Source: Ifrita kowaldi (lineage: Eukaryota > Chordata > Aves > Passeriformes > Cinclosomatidae). Taken from it: DNA of 64,000 nt. The notes below the pieces were generated by a model that searched no databases, was not told the DNA's origin, and was given only the letters and a program-made list of their open reading frames with translations. The DNA lies in assembly GCA_013398055.1 (NCBI GenBank), contig VZRS01007510.1, forward strand, positions 185,669 through 249,668, written 5' to 3'. Position numbers and translations under genes: made by a program. Shown here in pieces: positions 48,261 through 62,739 of this stretch. Position 1 is the stretch's first letter. The number at the start of each line of letters is the position of its first letter.

Positions 48261-51200
48261 CTCCTGTACTCAACTAGTGTTTAATACACTGCTGGGCATC
48301 TGGCACTCGCTACAGCTCCCACTACACCTCTGCTGGCCCACAAGGGACAATGCCTGACAGGCTGTGTCTGTAAGTTACAGACCAGCTAACTCGAGGGGCA
48401 AATGCAGGCGTGCACCCCCTCCCACCCCACCACCTCCACCAGGAACCTGTGTTTCAGAGAGTATTATACACCTGTACTGGAACACCTGGTGAGAAGAGGG
48501 GGCTAACAGCAGAGACACGGTCCAACGTGGTCTTACAGCCTCTGAACCCGAGGTGAGCAGGTGGCCTCTGAAGTTACTGTTCCTGTGGGAGTGGAACAAC
48601 TTCTACTATTTTACAGAAACAACACTTTACTTTTAGCCTCAACTTCCTTTCTAATATTTGAGGTGAAACACAAAGTTAGGTGACTAATACAGCAACTATC
48701 AATGAGCCACTGGCTCCGACGCGGCAGCAAAGCCGCAGACTTATGCCCCAAATCCAGCGGGGTTTGCTTCCAGTACACGAGTGATGCCGGAAAACAGCTC
48801 AACAGACAGGTAGCAAAATCTGTACCTTAAACAATTAGACCAGTCATGTGTAGAGATGACTGGAGAGGAGCTTCACATGCTGGTTTTTTGCTAGGTAACA
48901 CACAAAGGAGTTGCCTATGAGCTTGCCTTACACCACCACAACCACAGCAATACTCACTCACACTGCAGGGCAGCTCTCACTCACCCCTGAAACCAGGAGC
49001 TCACGGGCTCAACCAAACTGGAGGTAATGGAGAGGTGGAGTAAAACACCTCAAGGTTTGCTTTGAAGGTAACGTGAACCTTTTTGTTTCAATGGGGAACT
49101 GGTCTTGTAAAGCTTTGGAAAAGACAGAGTCTTAAGTTTTCCAACACACATATAAAATAGCTGTGACCTATTTTACTCACTATCCACCCAAAACACCACA
49201 TTCTTGTATCACTGCAGGCCAAGTTTTAGGGTAGGAGTTAAAGTTTTTCCCTCTGTTAACTACACGTGATGAAGCATGGGCACGGGGTCCCTAATCCCCA
49301 AAGGAAGATCCTAAGGAGAACCACCATGGTGTCAGCAACACCCTCTTGGTACAGTGAGAGCCCCTCTGAGTCTGTGCTTCTGTGACTATGAATACACTGC
49401 TCTGCAGACATGTCAGAGGAAAAAATTAAGAAGAATTTGTCCACTTTGCAAAGGTCAAATTACTACATGTTACTGTTCTGATCCAGTCCAGTGATTCTTA
49501 CAGCTTCAGACATGCACCAAACTTTCTTTTTTTCATTATAGATCTATTGAAACACGTGCTTCTTAAAACGGTGAATTACAGCCTTCTTCAATTTGTGGAA
49601 ATAAATTAGGGAACACTGTTTGAATGCCAGCCTTGGCAGAAAGCACAAAAATGCCAAACTTAGATTTCCTGCAAGTTGAGAGACATTTGAATTAGAGGTA
49701 TTAGACTGTAACCCGTTAATATTCCTGCTCAGTCATTAAGTTCACATACAGAACACCAAATATTTCAGGATGCAAAGGAGGGCATCCCACACAAGGGCCA
49801 GTAGCCAAGTCACCTCTGTCTCTGATAGCTGGAGAAAAATCATCACTGACCCACCAGAAGGTGCTTCAGCTGATCCCAATCCTAAAGGCGAACCTGGGCA
49901 GGCATGCAGATACTGCTAATGAATGGGTTTCATCCTGATGCTGTCGTTCCCTGTTGAGTGCAGCGCAGTATTTATGACAGAAGTCACCCCGGGCGACTCC
50001 CTGCTCCACAGAGAGCTGCGGGCAGCAGCTCCAGCCCTGGCCACCAGAAATGGGTGGAAAAACAAGCTGAACCCCTGATCTATGACATGCTCCAGCTAAA
50101 AGGAGTGAGGAATTATCTGCCATCCACAAAGTTTCACAAACCCTTTATCCAGCCTTGGACTGTGGGACTCCAAGCTGTGGCCAGGAGGGAGCAAAAAGCC
50201 CCAAGGAAACCCTGAAAACTTATTTGGAAACAGTAGAAAAGCCTTGTTCCAACCTGCCCTTGCCTTGGGCATCAGCATCACCAGGCGTGAACAGGATTCA
50301 AGTATCTCAATACAGCAAGGACTGAGTCACCCTTTTTAACAGCATCTCTTCTGAGGATCTGGTCCACACAGGCTTTCCCTCAGCTCGCCCATTGCCTCAG
50401 CTCTTCTAACCAGGGGAGGCAACCTGCACAGCTGCTCCCCTTTACCTGCCCATTGCTGCCAGCACTGTACCAGCAGCTACCAGAAATTTAAAGACATCAT
50501 TCGTGCTGCTCGGCTGCTCAGATGTTTCCTCCATGAAAAAGCTTTCAGCATAAATATATCCTGCTGCAGCTCAGCATCTCCACTCCATTATAGACAGATC
50601 ACGAGACTCAGCGATTCCCTGCCAAAACAGCAGACTTGGAATAGTTACAATTTTTAATGTACAGTCTATACAATAACTTCACAACATCAGGGAAAATGCA
50701 GCTCAGTGCAGCCAGCAAGGAAGTGGCCAGATAAAGAACTTCATTGCTGGAGGATGCAGCTTTTAGATATAAGCACGTTCCAGGGCAGTCTGAGTCCAGG
50801 GCAGTTCCAGGGACCAGTCCCAGCTACAAATTCCTACAAGGTATTTCTGGAATCTGGATCGGCCTCGTAGCAGGCACTGCTGTTTGCCCGGCAGAAGAGA
50901 TGTCACTGCCCAGAGTGCTCTGCACAAGCTTAGGATAAAAAAAATTTTAACACTATAGGCCCATCTTCCACCTGGCAGCAGTTTATGTGACAAGAACCTT
51001 CATTTCACTGGATTTAATGAATGTTTTTTTAAATCCCTTCACCATGGTATTGCTGTCACCACCTCCAAGACCTGGGTCTTCTGCTCCAGCTACTCTGGAT
51101 GTGAATTCCCAGAAATATCCCTACTGCCAACCCTGCAAATCCAGACAGGTGTGCAGTTTTCTCCAGCAAAAGCCCAAACTGGACCCGAGGGGCCAACAGA

Positions 51201-51530
51201 AACCCCTCAGCTGAGCACCCCTCTCCACACAGGGACCCCCAAACCTTGCATCCCGCTACACTCGGCAGGCCTGGGCTGGGACCCAACGGGCAGAGCAGAA
51301 AGGGGAGGGTGGCTGCTGCTTCTCTTTATTTAAAAGGTGCTGCTGGAGGTAGAAACACATGAAAGTCCATGTAGGACAAGGGAAGGAATTATCCCTCCCA
51401 TTGATTTTCGCTCTGGGGTATTAGAAAGAACACAGCATTTATCTGGAGATTTCTTCCCAAAGCTAGCTATGGACTTTCAAACGTAAATGAGACTTGAAAG
51501 GGGCTTATCGGGCAAGAATCCACTGAAACT

Positions 51531-51590
51531 TCACAGGGGAGGGGGTGTGTGGGTGGCCGGGGGCGGGGACGTGGGAGCCTGGCGGGGGCT
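51531..51590 (+). other. G-quadruplex-type G-run segment
   Basis: The + strand has successive runs of three or more G: GGGGAGGGGG, then TGTGT, GGG, TGGCC, GGGGG, C, GGGG, ACGT, GGG. Four runs with loops of at most five bases satisfy the usual quadruplex pattern. Since ZFHX3 is transcribed from the minus strand, the G-rich strand is non-template-opposed and the pre-mRNA would be C-rich here. Confidence 0.7.
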
Positions 51591-52109
51591 CTCTGATCTC
51601 TGGCCTCTCGGACAGCTGAAAGCCCCCCTCTGTCCGGGCCTCAACCCAGCAGCCAAGGGGCAGAGCCCAGGGCAGACAGCAGGGAAGGAGCCGTAGGGCA
51701 GCGGGGTTCCCTGCATCGTCGTCTTCCAGCAAGCATCCCTTCTTCAGAGTCCCTTCTGCAGGACCACAATCCCAATGGCATCGGGACCTGATGGCAATCG
51801 GCCACTCCATGCCAGGGAAGGCAGAGGGCTGAGGGCAGCTCCCAGGCTGGACACAGCCGAGGGACACAGGCTCACTGCCCCAGGGCTGTGCAGGAGGCTC
51901 AATCCTGACCTGAGGAATCCCTTCTGCAGCATTCCCAACAGGTGCCCACCTCAGTGCCACCCCACTCGGTGCCACCGCCAGGCCCCAAACCCCCAGCCCC
52001 ACACAGGCATCGGCTGCCACGCCACGGCCCCACTCGCTTGGAAAAGCCTCGGCAGCCTCATCTCCCATCGCTGTCTTTCCCAGGTAGCTGGGAGGGTGTA
52101 ATTGGTGAG

Positions 52110-52410
52110 GCAGGAGATTAGAAATATCGGCAGCCTCTAAGTAAGACTTTAATTTACTGGCAGATCAATAACGCTAGGGTTATATTGGCAAAGTGTCTAC
52201 AACTCTATTGACTCACGCAATTCCTCTTATCAATTTATCAGAAATCTGGAAGCCAGAAGATATTGTTTGAAGAAAAAAGGCAGCAGGAGTCTGAACACTT
52301 AGCATGGGCTGCCCAATCAGGCACTCAGCACTAAGCGTTTTACAGCAGATGTATCAGCCGCAAAGGAGGCCAATATGATATGATTAAGAGCTAACTTGCT
52401 TCCTCACATG
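52110..52410. promoter_or_regulatory. Long AT-rich non-repetitive patch, candidate conserved element
   Basis: About 300 bp with GACTTTAATTTACTGGC, AGATCAATAACGCTAGGG, TTATCAATTTATCAGAAATC, AGATATTGTTTGAAG and GGCCAATATGATATGATTAA. The complexity and the abrupt change from flanking GC-rich intron make this one of the better enhancer candidates. Not proven. Confidence 0.33.
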
Positions 52411-54080
52411 CCACACAGCCTTTTTAAGCTGCTTCTCACCTCAGACCTTTGCGCTGAGACAGTCACTAGGACAGACACGGTCCCAACAGCCCAAATGGAA
52501 CCGGAAAAATCCGTATTTCGCTCTGCAAGGTCCTAAATCCAACCCCTCCTGCCTGGACCCTACCCAGGCTCACCTGGGTTTCCTGTAAAGTCTCAGCTTT
52601 ACGGAGTTATAAGCCCACTACAGCGTTGGGAATCTGTTCGGAAGGACTGCAGAAAAATCATCATTTCTGTACTTCCTCAGAAAAATTCAGCATGGCGCGT
52701 CTGCAGTGCCACATTCCTTTGCCTTGCAGGGTGTGAAATGGAAAAGCAAGAGTAGAGAAAAATACATCTCCCATGTCTAAAATCCAGTGGTGAAAAACAC
52801 TGCTGGGTATCAGAAGCGTTTCTTCAACTCAGAGGGGCATTGGAACAGGAAACCAAAATAAAAGACTCCAAACCCCCTCTCTTTCATTAGTCCTCAGATG
52901 ACTAGAAAACATGCAGAATTCAGGCTCTGGGATCAGGAAATGTCTCTTGACCGGTGAGCTGCCACTCCTGGGAACTTGCCTTGAGAGGATGGGGAGCTCC
53001 ACACTAATGGGTGGGTACATCCCCCCTTCCAGCTGGATGCAGTGCTGCACAAGTTACCACCCCACCTCACCTTCACTCCTCCACCACCATGCAATAAGGC
53101 ACCACGGCTTCAAATATTAGTAAGGTGGTGACACTTATCAACCCAGGGGCAAAGGGTCACTGGGTTCCAGCTGGAACTTGCCAGTCCCTGGCCTCAGGCT
53201 GGATGCTGTCACCTCTGCTACTGAGAAGCCAAGCCCGGCCTTCCAGGGTAAAAACAAAGCCTTAAAAACTAAACAGAAGTTCTGACTCAGTAACTGTGAA
53301 AAAGCCTTGGCTGGAGGGCAGAAAGAGGCAGGGTCGGACAAGCACAACTGCCTGGGCTCCTGATGCTGGCTGGGAGCCACAGCCTGGCCACCACCACGGC
53401 CCCCTGGAGCAGCTCCTGCCCAGGGGTGCCCAGGGTCTCCTTGCTGCCCACCCCACCTGCCCCAGAGCAGAGCAGGTAACCCCTCCAACCTGCGGGCAGC
53501 TCTGGCAGACCCAAACACCTGCAAGGTCCACAGAAAATGAGATGGAATGAAAGATTAAAATGAGTAAAATCCTTGAGCCCAACCAAGGACACAAAGATAC
53601 CGTTCTTGGGAGGGGTAGAAATGCCTGCCTTTGCTTCTGTCAAAGCAAAAATCCAACTCCCAGTTGGTGTCGAAGGCCAGCCATTCCCACTCCATCCTTG
53701 TCATGTCCAGGTCACCAGAGCCACCCCTGGAGCATCTCGTCTGAGAATCATCCACCCCATGGCATTTAAGGTGCTCAACCCCAACGCTGAGGTGCTCAAT
53801 CCCAGAGCATCCAGCTGCAGTGACCACCTCAACCCTTCAACTGACACCTTTGTCCTGAGGTCCACAAGGGTCTGCAGCCAGTTCGTGCAACTGGGCTTGA
53901 ACTCCCCTAAGGACACCCGGCACGGGCATGCTGTCGTGGGCGGGGAGCAGCTCAGACCACCGAAATGGGGAGAATAAAGACCTTTTGCTTAAGCTCCAGG
54001 AAGCAAAGAGAAAAAATACTAATTAACTCAGCAGCAAGTTGTTAGTATTTGCATACAAATGCAGCCACAAATCATGACAA

Positions 54081-54100
54081 ACAAGGCAGGACAAGGCAGG
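54081..54100 (+). repeat. 10-bp direct duplication
   Basis: ACAAGGCAGG occurs twice in immediate succession. Confidence 0.85.
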
Positions 54101-57100
54101 CCCATTAGCACACAGAGATCCAGCCCGGCTCCTGTGGGTCACGGCAGGCAGGCTGCCAGCTGCTCCCGGGGGGGGCACAGGGAACGGGCCCTTATCTCCA
54201 CCAACACTCCTACAACCAGCAGCAACAGAAGCCACAGGGATAAGGTTTCCTTCCATGTAAAACAAAGGAATGGGATAAATTCTTCAATCCCAGTCAACAG
54301 TAAAGTAAGAGCTGCCAGAGAAAAGCCGAAGTGGAAGCTCCTCACTCTGGCAGTTGTGCTGCTCCTCAGCTGGGATGAGGGCAGAGCAGGCTTCCCACCA
54401 CAGTGGCCGTGCAGGGAGGATGTCTGTCTTTGTGACAGACCCATGTCACAAAGAACAAATCACACCTGATGTAGCAAAAGAATGTGCCCAAAAGCCTGAA
54501 ACAAATGACCTGAACAGAACAAAATCCAGCTACAGCAGCAGTTCAACAAGTTTACCCTTCCAAAAGCCACTACAGCAGTAGGCTTTATCACACATTTCAC
54601 CTCATCTTGCCTCCTTGCTTCGGAGGTTTCTCCTCCTTGCCCGGCAGAGGCTGCAGCTGCAATTGGCAGCAAGCTCGGGCCCTCCCTGCCCACCGGCCAG
54701 GACCCTGATGGACTCAGAGCTCCCTGCGTTTACACACTTTGCATTTGCCTAACGAGTCACTTATTACCACTGAGGACTCAGTATCACACAAAATTTACTA
54801 TTTTTCATCTCGCAAAAAGACAAAACCTTCAATTCCACTCTTTGGGGTTTTGCTTAATTGTGTGTTCCTCCCCCCCAGTCCCCTCAGCTGGGATCTCAGG
54901 ATTTAAAAGAAAACTCTAGCAACTACCAGTTCGCATCAAGGCTTAACAAAAAGAAGAAAAAAATCTGATTTCTAATTTTAAATAGGGAACTCTCACTGGC
55001 AAGATCCCAAGAACCTTAGACGGTGACTTCTATTAAATGCCAGTTTCTCATCACTGCAGCTCTGAGCACAGACCATCAGCTCAGGCAGAGAGCAAAGCGG
55101 CACAGCCCAGCCCTGCCATGGGGTACACGGAGCCCTCTGCACAGGGGGAAGGCGCAGCTTCAGAACGGTGCTGGAAACCAGCACCGCTGTATCTGCAGCC
55201 AGCCAGCAGCCGGGGGCTCGGAGCGGCCGCAGCATGACACATCCGAACAGCAGCCAAGTCTGAGCCGGCAGGCAGGATGAACGGATGAGCTTCCCACCAC
55301 AACAGACAACACACAACTGAACCTGAACTCAACTGAATGAGCGTTACAGTAGAAATACTCTAGACTAGATTTTTTTACTCCTAAATGCAAAGTTTCAGAA
55401 CAGACATTATTGAAGAAATCACAGCAGCTCTAACAGCAATTTCCACGCTCAGGCCCTGCATCATCCGATTTAGAAACCATCCTTCTGGCTTTTGAGTGTG
55501 TGTTCGCAGGAGAAACCACTTCTGCTTCTCCTCACCTGGGAGCCAGTTAAGATCACATTTTCACTCTGGGCTATGATGTTTTGCTTTACTAATGACTTCA
55601 TAGAGAATAAACCATTAAGAAATCATCAGTCTATGGAAACAATCGGAATCTGGAGGTTTTACACAGGAATCACTCTGTAGTGACCAGGAAAAGGGGCGTC
55701 TATACAAAGATGTCCCCAGCAGAGCCCCCCACTGCCCTGGTGCTTGGATGTGGATGGACAGATGGACCTCAGTGTAGAGTCTAAACACACCCAACGTACA
55801 AGCACACTGAGAACACTACACATACACACAGCTGAGACCCAGGAGCACATCCAGACCCAGCACAACCCGCACCAGGGCATGGCACAGCGTGTGCCTGGCC
55901 ACCCTCCTCTCTGCCAGTGGCCGGTGCAGCCTCTGCCAGCCCCTCCACTGCCACCAGTTACATCCCAGAACTCTGCAAAGTTAGAAAGACACAAAAGAGA
56001 CTCCTTGGACATGAGATTAGGCAATTGCTTAAATAAAACCAAAATCAGTTTCAAAACCTGCAGCAAATATTTGGTTTGGAACTGCAAAGAGCACTGGACA
56101 GGGGAGGAGGGAGCTACCCCGGGATGAGAAGGAGCTACTTGGGGCAGGTATAGACCCCTCAGAAAACAGGATCCAGATCCTTCAGAAAAACACTGGCCAG
56201 TGCTGCTGCAGAGGAACAGGGGGTGGAGGGGGAGCAAACAGATTGTTTGTTTATTTAGGCAGGTGAAACCACAAACAGAAGCCATCCAGGCTGCCAGCTC
56301 CAGGTGCTGGCTTCGCACGGAACACACGGAATGCAGCAGGGCATGAAGCCCGCGGCAGCGGCTGGAGCAGGGCCAGAGCAGCACACGGCAGAGCCCAGGG
56401 ACGAGGCCCTGGCTGCCAGCAGCCCCAGCTGCTCACCCACAGCACAGCCCAGCAATTCCCACCCAGCTCCCAAAAGGAGAAGGATGCTCAGAAGGAGCCA
56501 GGGCACTGTGGGGACCAGCTCCTCCTTCCACGGTAGAAGGAGCTCACCCTTCAGCTAAGCTTCAGCCATAGCTCAGCTCCCTTAGGTGAAAGGGCTGCAC
56601 AGGGATCCTCTGAGTTTTACCGTACTCCTGAAAAGGCAAAATGGTAACAAAATAAGGATGACTAAAAGCAGCGCCTTCCTCCCAAGCACCCTACACCAAA
56701 CGCACACTTGGGCCCCAGCCCCACACGGGGACCATGCTTTCGGCTGGGGCAGCAGCAGAGAGAGCGCTCCTCTGGGAATAGTCCTCGGTCCTGCCTGCCT
56801 CTTCCCCTCCGCTCCAGCAAAGCCATTTCAACCTGTATCATGCGATTATTTCAAATAAAAGGGAAGCTGGCAAAAAAACCAACCAAAAATAAAAATATTT
56901 TGAGGAAGCTTTTTTCCCCCCGTCCTTTAGCAGTTTTTCTAACCCAGGTCCCTTCCCTAAACTACTTCCCCGTGCCACTGCCCCAAAGCTCTGTGTCAGC
57001 AAAAGGAAAAAGCATCCAGGGTAAGGCTGGCCTTGGCAGCAGCATCAGTGTCACACACAGATATAACACCAGCCCCTGCAGCCTCTCCAGGTCCTGCCTC

Positions 57101-60100
57101 AGCACCACTGAGCCCTCACTGTGATTTACTTGCCAAGAGTTCCTACACACAGGCAAACAAGAGGAATTCAGTGCAGGCATGTGAACACAGCAGTGTGAAC
57201 CTGCTCGTGGACATTCCTGTTTTGGTTTGAAATCAAGTTTCTTTGGTACAGCTCATAACTGTTTCCAATTCAATTAAGCCAAACTAAAATAAACCCTCCT
57301 TGAACTGAAAATAATGTCCACGGGGCATTCTAATGTGCAAGTAAATCCTTTGAAAAAATAGTAATAAATCAATGCAAACTTTTCTAAGCAGGAAGAGTGC
57401 TGGTAAGCAGAGGGTACTTGTTCCGAAAACCTCTGAAACAGTCAGAATGAGGAGCCAAGCACACTTTTTCACCAGACATTTCTCAGAGCCCAATTGAACT
57501 GTTTACCTAAGACAGTTAAAAGGGTATCAGCAGCATGAAACGCAGTCAGCTTCAAAGTCACAGTCTCGAGTCCTAAACATGCCACAGCAACCTCATTTTA
57601 GGCAAACACAGGCTCTATTTTTGTTAAGTGTTTCTCTTCCTCTGCTGTGCAAGAGGCTCATACAAGGAAGAAGGAACTTTAAAATATAAAACCAACCAAA
57701 TAAAAAAACTTTTACACTCAAGACACTGTGAGAACATTAAAGAACAACACCTCTGTCCTTTCTCCCACAGTATTCACTGCAGCTATTTCTACAAAAACAA
57801 CTTTTATTTTACCATTTTCTTCCCCTTTTGTAAACAATCTGCACCCTAAGACTCTCAGTCCTTCTATTTCCAGGCACCAGGGAGCCAGGAGCCATCTCCA
57901 AACCCGTAATCAACATCACCTCTGGGGCTCAGAACTGCTCTAGCCTCCTCACAGTGACCTGGACCATGGGGCTGACTTCAGGTCCTCATTCCCTCCGTGC
58001 TGGTCAGGCACAGCGAAAAGCATTGCTTGGAACTGTTCAACATCCAGGTAATGGCATTAATGGAGAGAGCTGAGCCTTAACAAAAGTAAATTAAAACAGC
58101 AGTTGAGAAATCACCCAGTCCTGCTCCACAGTCCAGCAAGGCCTTCAACGAGACACAGACATAGCTTTTAATATCCCAACTATTTGCATAGGGGAAAACT
58201 GTGACCAAAACACTCCTCCCCTCCACCTCCTGGCACACTACGCTTTAATGGCAGATGGAGCTTTTTTGGTTTCTCCACTTTTTTTTTTGTTTTAAAATGC
58301 AGAAGACCCACTGAGCACCACCAACAGTAAAACACCCATGCCTCTGCCCAACACCTCTCCACTCATGCTCTCCAGCAGTACAGAACTTCAGATCTCCAGA
58401 GGACAGCCCGTGCTTCTTGAGGAATCTCACCAAAAGCACCTCACTGACCATGTTGCTACTCCATGGGCTTTGTACCCAGAAGCAAGAAGGGACTGAGAAA
58501 AAGATTGCTGGGCAGATAAAAACCAGAGTCTTGACACCCAGTTCCTGCCTGAACAAAGCAGACATCCACACAGCCAGTGGCTACCTGGACTCAAGGAGGG
58601 AAACCTCCAGTCCCAAGAGAGCATCCCATCACTCCAGAGACACAAAGGCATGCTTAGACGAGGAACATGGCTAGAGAAGTGGCTGGTTGGACACTCCCAG
58701 TTGCACTGCCAAGAGCCAGAGGACCTTGCAGGGGGCCACTGGCAACTAGGTCTGCAGCCCTGGGCACAGTTGGGAGGTTTCAAGAGAAGTCAGTCGTGCT
58801 GTTCCGCCCACGAGGCTGACCCCAGCCACTGCTGTGCAGAGCAGACCTCAATCCTCCTCCTCCTCTTGCACAGGCTCTAAGCAATCCCCCGGGCACTTCC
58901 AGAGCTTGGCTCTGTTGATCACACATCTGCAGTTCCAGGTGAAACCGCTGCAAGCCTGCCATGAAGGCAGCTTTTCACGCAGGGCTGCACTGGCACCAGA
59001 CCCACCACCTGGGGAATTTCCAGGATCTCATGCAAACCTCTGGGACTTCCATGTCACCCAAAATACAGAGGAAGCAGTGGAGACGCTGGTTAAAATAAGG
59101 CAATCAAGGAAAAAAAACCCATCTGTGGCAGCTCCTTCAGGCAGGCACCGCTACTCACCAAGTGACTGGTTTCTGAAATCGCAGAGGGGCACGTGGTGCT
59201 GACCGCCCTCCCCAGGGCTGGGCACCCCACACCAGCACACAGCTCAGGACGCGCTCCGTGGCCAGCAAAGAGCGAGGGGCTGGCAGCAATGTCCAGCTCA
59301 CCACCTGCTCTCCCCTCTGCCAGCCACGAGGCACTGCTACAAAACCCATCCCGCCAGCCCTCCTCCAGCACCAGCCTGCTGTGGGGCAGTGGGTGCTCCT
59401 TGTCCGCCATCCTCATTTCCTGACCAGTAACACAACCAACCGGACCGGCACGCTCCACCCCGCTGCCGCCTCCTCCAGCTGTGCTGCAGGCCCAACACCA
59501 TGCCCACAGGAGCTCATCCTGAGGAACACGAGCTCAGGATGTACACCTGCCTACACCTTCACATGTGCCTTTGCTTAGACTTGGACTCTCTAGGACTACA
59601 AACCCTGCCCAACATGACCAGTCCCCCACCCCAGTGCTCTGTTTCCCAGAAAGCAGCAACACCAGGAGGGATGAGACGGTGTCAGAAACAAAGAACCAAC
59701 CAGCTCCATTTCTCCAGTACCACAGCACAGGTCTCCAGCACAACGCTCTGCTGGGAGGTGCTGAGGTGCTCTGGACAATCCCTCTGCTCCACAGCTGCCG
59801 CCAGCACAGCAGGTACTTCCATTTAAAATTTAAGGATGAAACAATGCTCTGGGGATTTAAGACCTTATGATTTTTCACAATTAACCCCCACTTACAGTCC
59901 CTGCATGTGAACTACACATCATCCCATTTCATCCTCCAGCTGAGGCAAACACTTGGTGTCCTGCCCAAAGTCAGCGTCAGAGCTGAAACGGATCTTTTGA
60001 CTTCCCAACAAGCTCACGGTGTTAAGCTGCTTTTAACTGTCTCTATGGAAGATGAAAAACAGCAAGAAGAAAGGAACGGGGGAAGGAAGTATGTAAGACT

Positions 60101-62739
60101 AAAAGAGACAAAATTAACAGGAGAAAATTAAAGAGGAGAAATTTAGGCTCTGACATCTGAAGTAGCTGTGTGGGAGCACACGCCTGGGTGCTGCACACCC
60201 AGCTTCCAGAAGAAAGGCCAGAGAACCCATCCCTCAAAGTCGGATGCAAAGGTGCTGACCGCAGCACCTTGGGGACACGGTGAGCCCCGCCACCCCAAGT
60301 CCCACTGGGCACCTTCACCTCCAGTGTCTGAGCCCAACAGTGTCCTGGGCACATGCTGACCCCTGCCCCCAGCAGCACCGGGAGGGATGCCCTGCTCCTG
60401 GCCCCGTTCCCCCACGTAGCTGTGTACGAATGATGGTGGGCCTGCACTGCGCTGGCAGCCGGGGCGCCTCGCTTCAACACCAACAATGCAGAAGGTTAAT
60501 TTGAACCTCACAGCCCTGCTGCTGCGCGCTTGTGCCTCCTCCTCGCCCTCCCTCCCTGCTCTCCTTTCTGTGCAAAGCCTGACATCTACAGTTCTGTCTG
60601 GCACAGTCAGGGGCTGCGGTGGGAACCGCACAAGGACACGGGGACATGGTGGCCGCCTGCCCCCCGCTCCCTGGCCTTCGCTCACCCACACACCACAGCA
60701 CAAAGCAACCTCAGCCCGATCAGGGCACATGCATCAGGAGCAAAGACCACCCGGCGGTACCACTCCAGCGGCCACGAGCACACTGCTACAGTTCACCCGA
60801 GACCAGCTCCTGCACTGACACCCAGCACTGTCCAACACTGCATACCCAAGGAACCGCGGCCCGGCAGCATCGCCTCCGCGGCCATCGTGCGGGAACCTCC
60901 CGCACCCCAGCACGGCAGAGCCCCTGCTCTGCTTTCGAGGTATCCGAGGGCTGGGCACCAGCCTCTGCAACACCAGAGGTACAGCTGGAACGCACAAGCT
61001 GCTGTGCACAGCCTGAATCCAGAACACCTTCACACTGCACGAGCAGGGTTGCTTTGCAGACTCTGCAGCTCTCAAACCTGTGCCTCAAACACCAAGTAGC
61101 TCTGTGTACTTTCCCTGCTCACTCTCCTGAACCAACCTCCAGGCCTGCCAACATGCTTTCCCACCACATGCTACCTCAGCAAACACACCTTGGGGAAGAA
61201 GCCCCAGATTCTGCATCATCTCAAACAACATGCACTCCTCAGCCCAAACAACCTGCACCTCATGGCAGCTCAGCCAGACGTGCCTCCACACCCTCCTCAC
61301 CTCCCCCTTCTTCACTCAATTCCATTATAACAAGAAGACCAAAACCCTCTGAGCCCATCACCAGACGTCACAGTCACTCAGGAAACCCATTGCCCAGCCC
61401 AGCAGGATCAAGCACATCATTGTCGTGTTACCATCAGCAATTCCGTTTGCGCGCTGAATTCCGCATCAAGTGTCGGTCTGTTTGCACAGGGCAGCCAGTG
61501 GCAGCGTGGAAGGAGGGCTAAACCCCCTGCTACCCAACAACGCCAACCAGCCATTTTGGAGCCGGGCTACCACTAGCCAGGAAAGCGCAGCTGGAAGTCT
61601 GAGGCGAGCCCAAGGCAGGACACAGGGTCGCTGCTGCTCGGACCTGAGGGTTTGGGACTAGCTCCCATCTTCCCCCGGCAGGGACCGATGCTTCAGCAGG
61701 CACGGTTGGGCCATGAAAATAAATACTAAGAGCTAATGTGTTATAGGCCCTGCAGGCTCCACTTTCCCAGATACCAGGGCAGGGGGAGGACGGGAAAAAA
61801 ACCTTTTACCAGAGCTGCCAAGCACGTTGTCTGCTCCAGCATCACTGCCATGCCAAGGAACCCGTGCAGTTCATCCCTCACCAGATTTAATACCTGAAAG
61901 CCTAGTTACCACAGGGCCAGCATCCTCACGTTCAACAGCAACATGCACCACACAATTCAGAATACTGTGAAATGTCTGTTTTCCGGGAGGGGGGAAAGAA
62001 AAATACTGCTGGTCCTCTTTGCCTTTTCATAGCAAGAGGCATGTTTGGCACTTGTGACATAATGAAATTACAATCAACAGCTAAGTGTCTCTCCCAGCAG
62101 CAAACTCAAGGGCAAAGCCGGGTGGCCGCAGCCTGCCAGCGGCACCCGCTATCATCCCGCTGTCCCTCCACCTCAGCAGTGCCTGGGACGTGCTGGCAGC
62201 CACCACTGGCTGCGGTCTGTGTGAGCTCCCTTCCTGACATCCCCAACCAAAAAATAATTTCGTGTGGGGACGAACTTGGACTGTGCTCACAGCCACCTCT
62301 GACACACACACAATACACACCTGGCGCTCATAGCCCCGCGCACAGCCAGCGTTGCTGTGGCGACGAGCACCCACCTCCCGCACCGACAGATGGACACGTC
62401 TGTCCAGCACAGCCAACAAGGAAGCGCTGGAAGCTCTGGCTTCTTGCCGGCGCAGTGAGACCTCAGCAAGACCCGCAGCATCTCCGAGGGGAACGAGGAA
62501 CGCAGGGGTGGCCAGGGCTGGTGGGATCCCCAACCCAGCAGCAGGACTGCTGCCGGCAGTGAGGGAAGCCCGACTCATCCGCCCTGTTTTGTTGTTTGGG
62601 TTTTTTTTTTTTAAACTAGCTGGAATTTATCTATTTCTCCAATCCCTGCCTACACACAAACCCAACCTCGGGAGCAAACAAAAATGCCTGAATCGCAGAT
62701 CAGAGACAAAGCAGAAGGCGAGCGGGCGGCCTGCTCCCA

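Noticed and set aside
60619..61521. 300-codon + strand open frame
   Set aside because: Rich in Ser, Pro, Thr and His with no domains. It looks like translated GC-rich intron and overlaps several other open frames.
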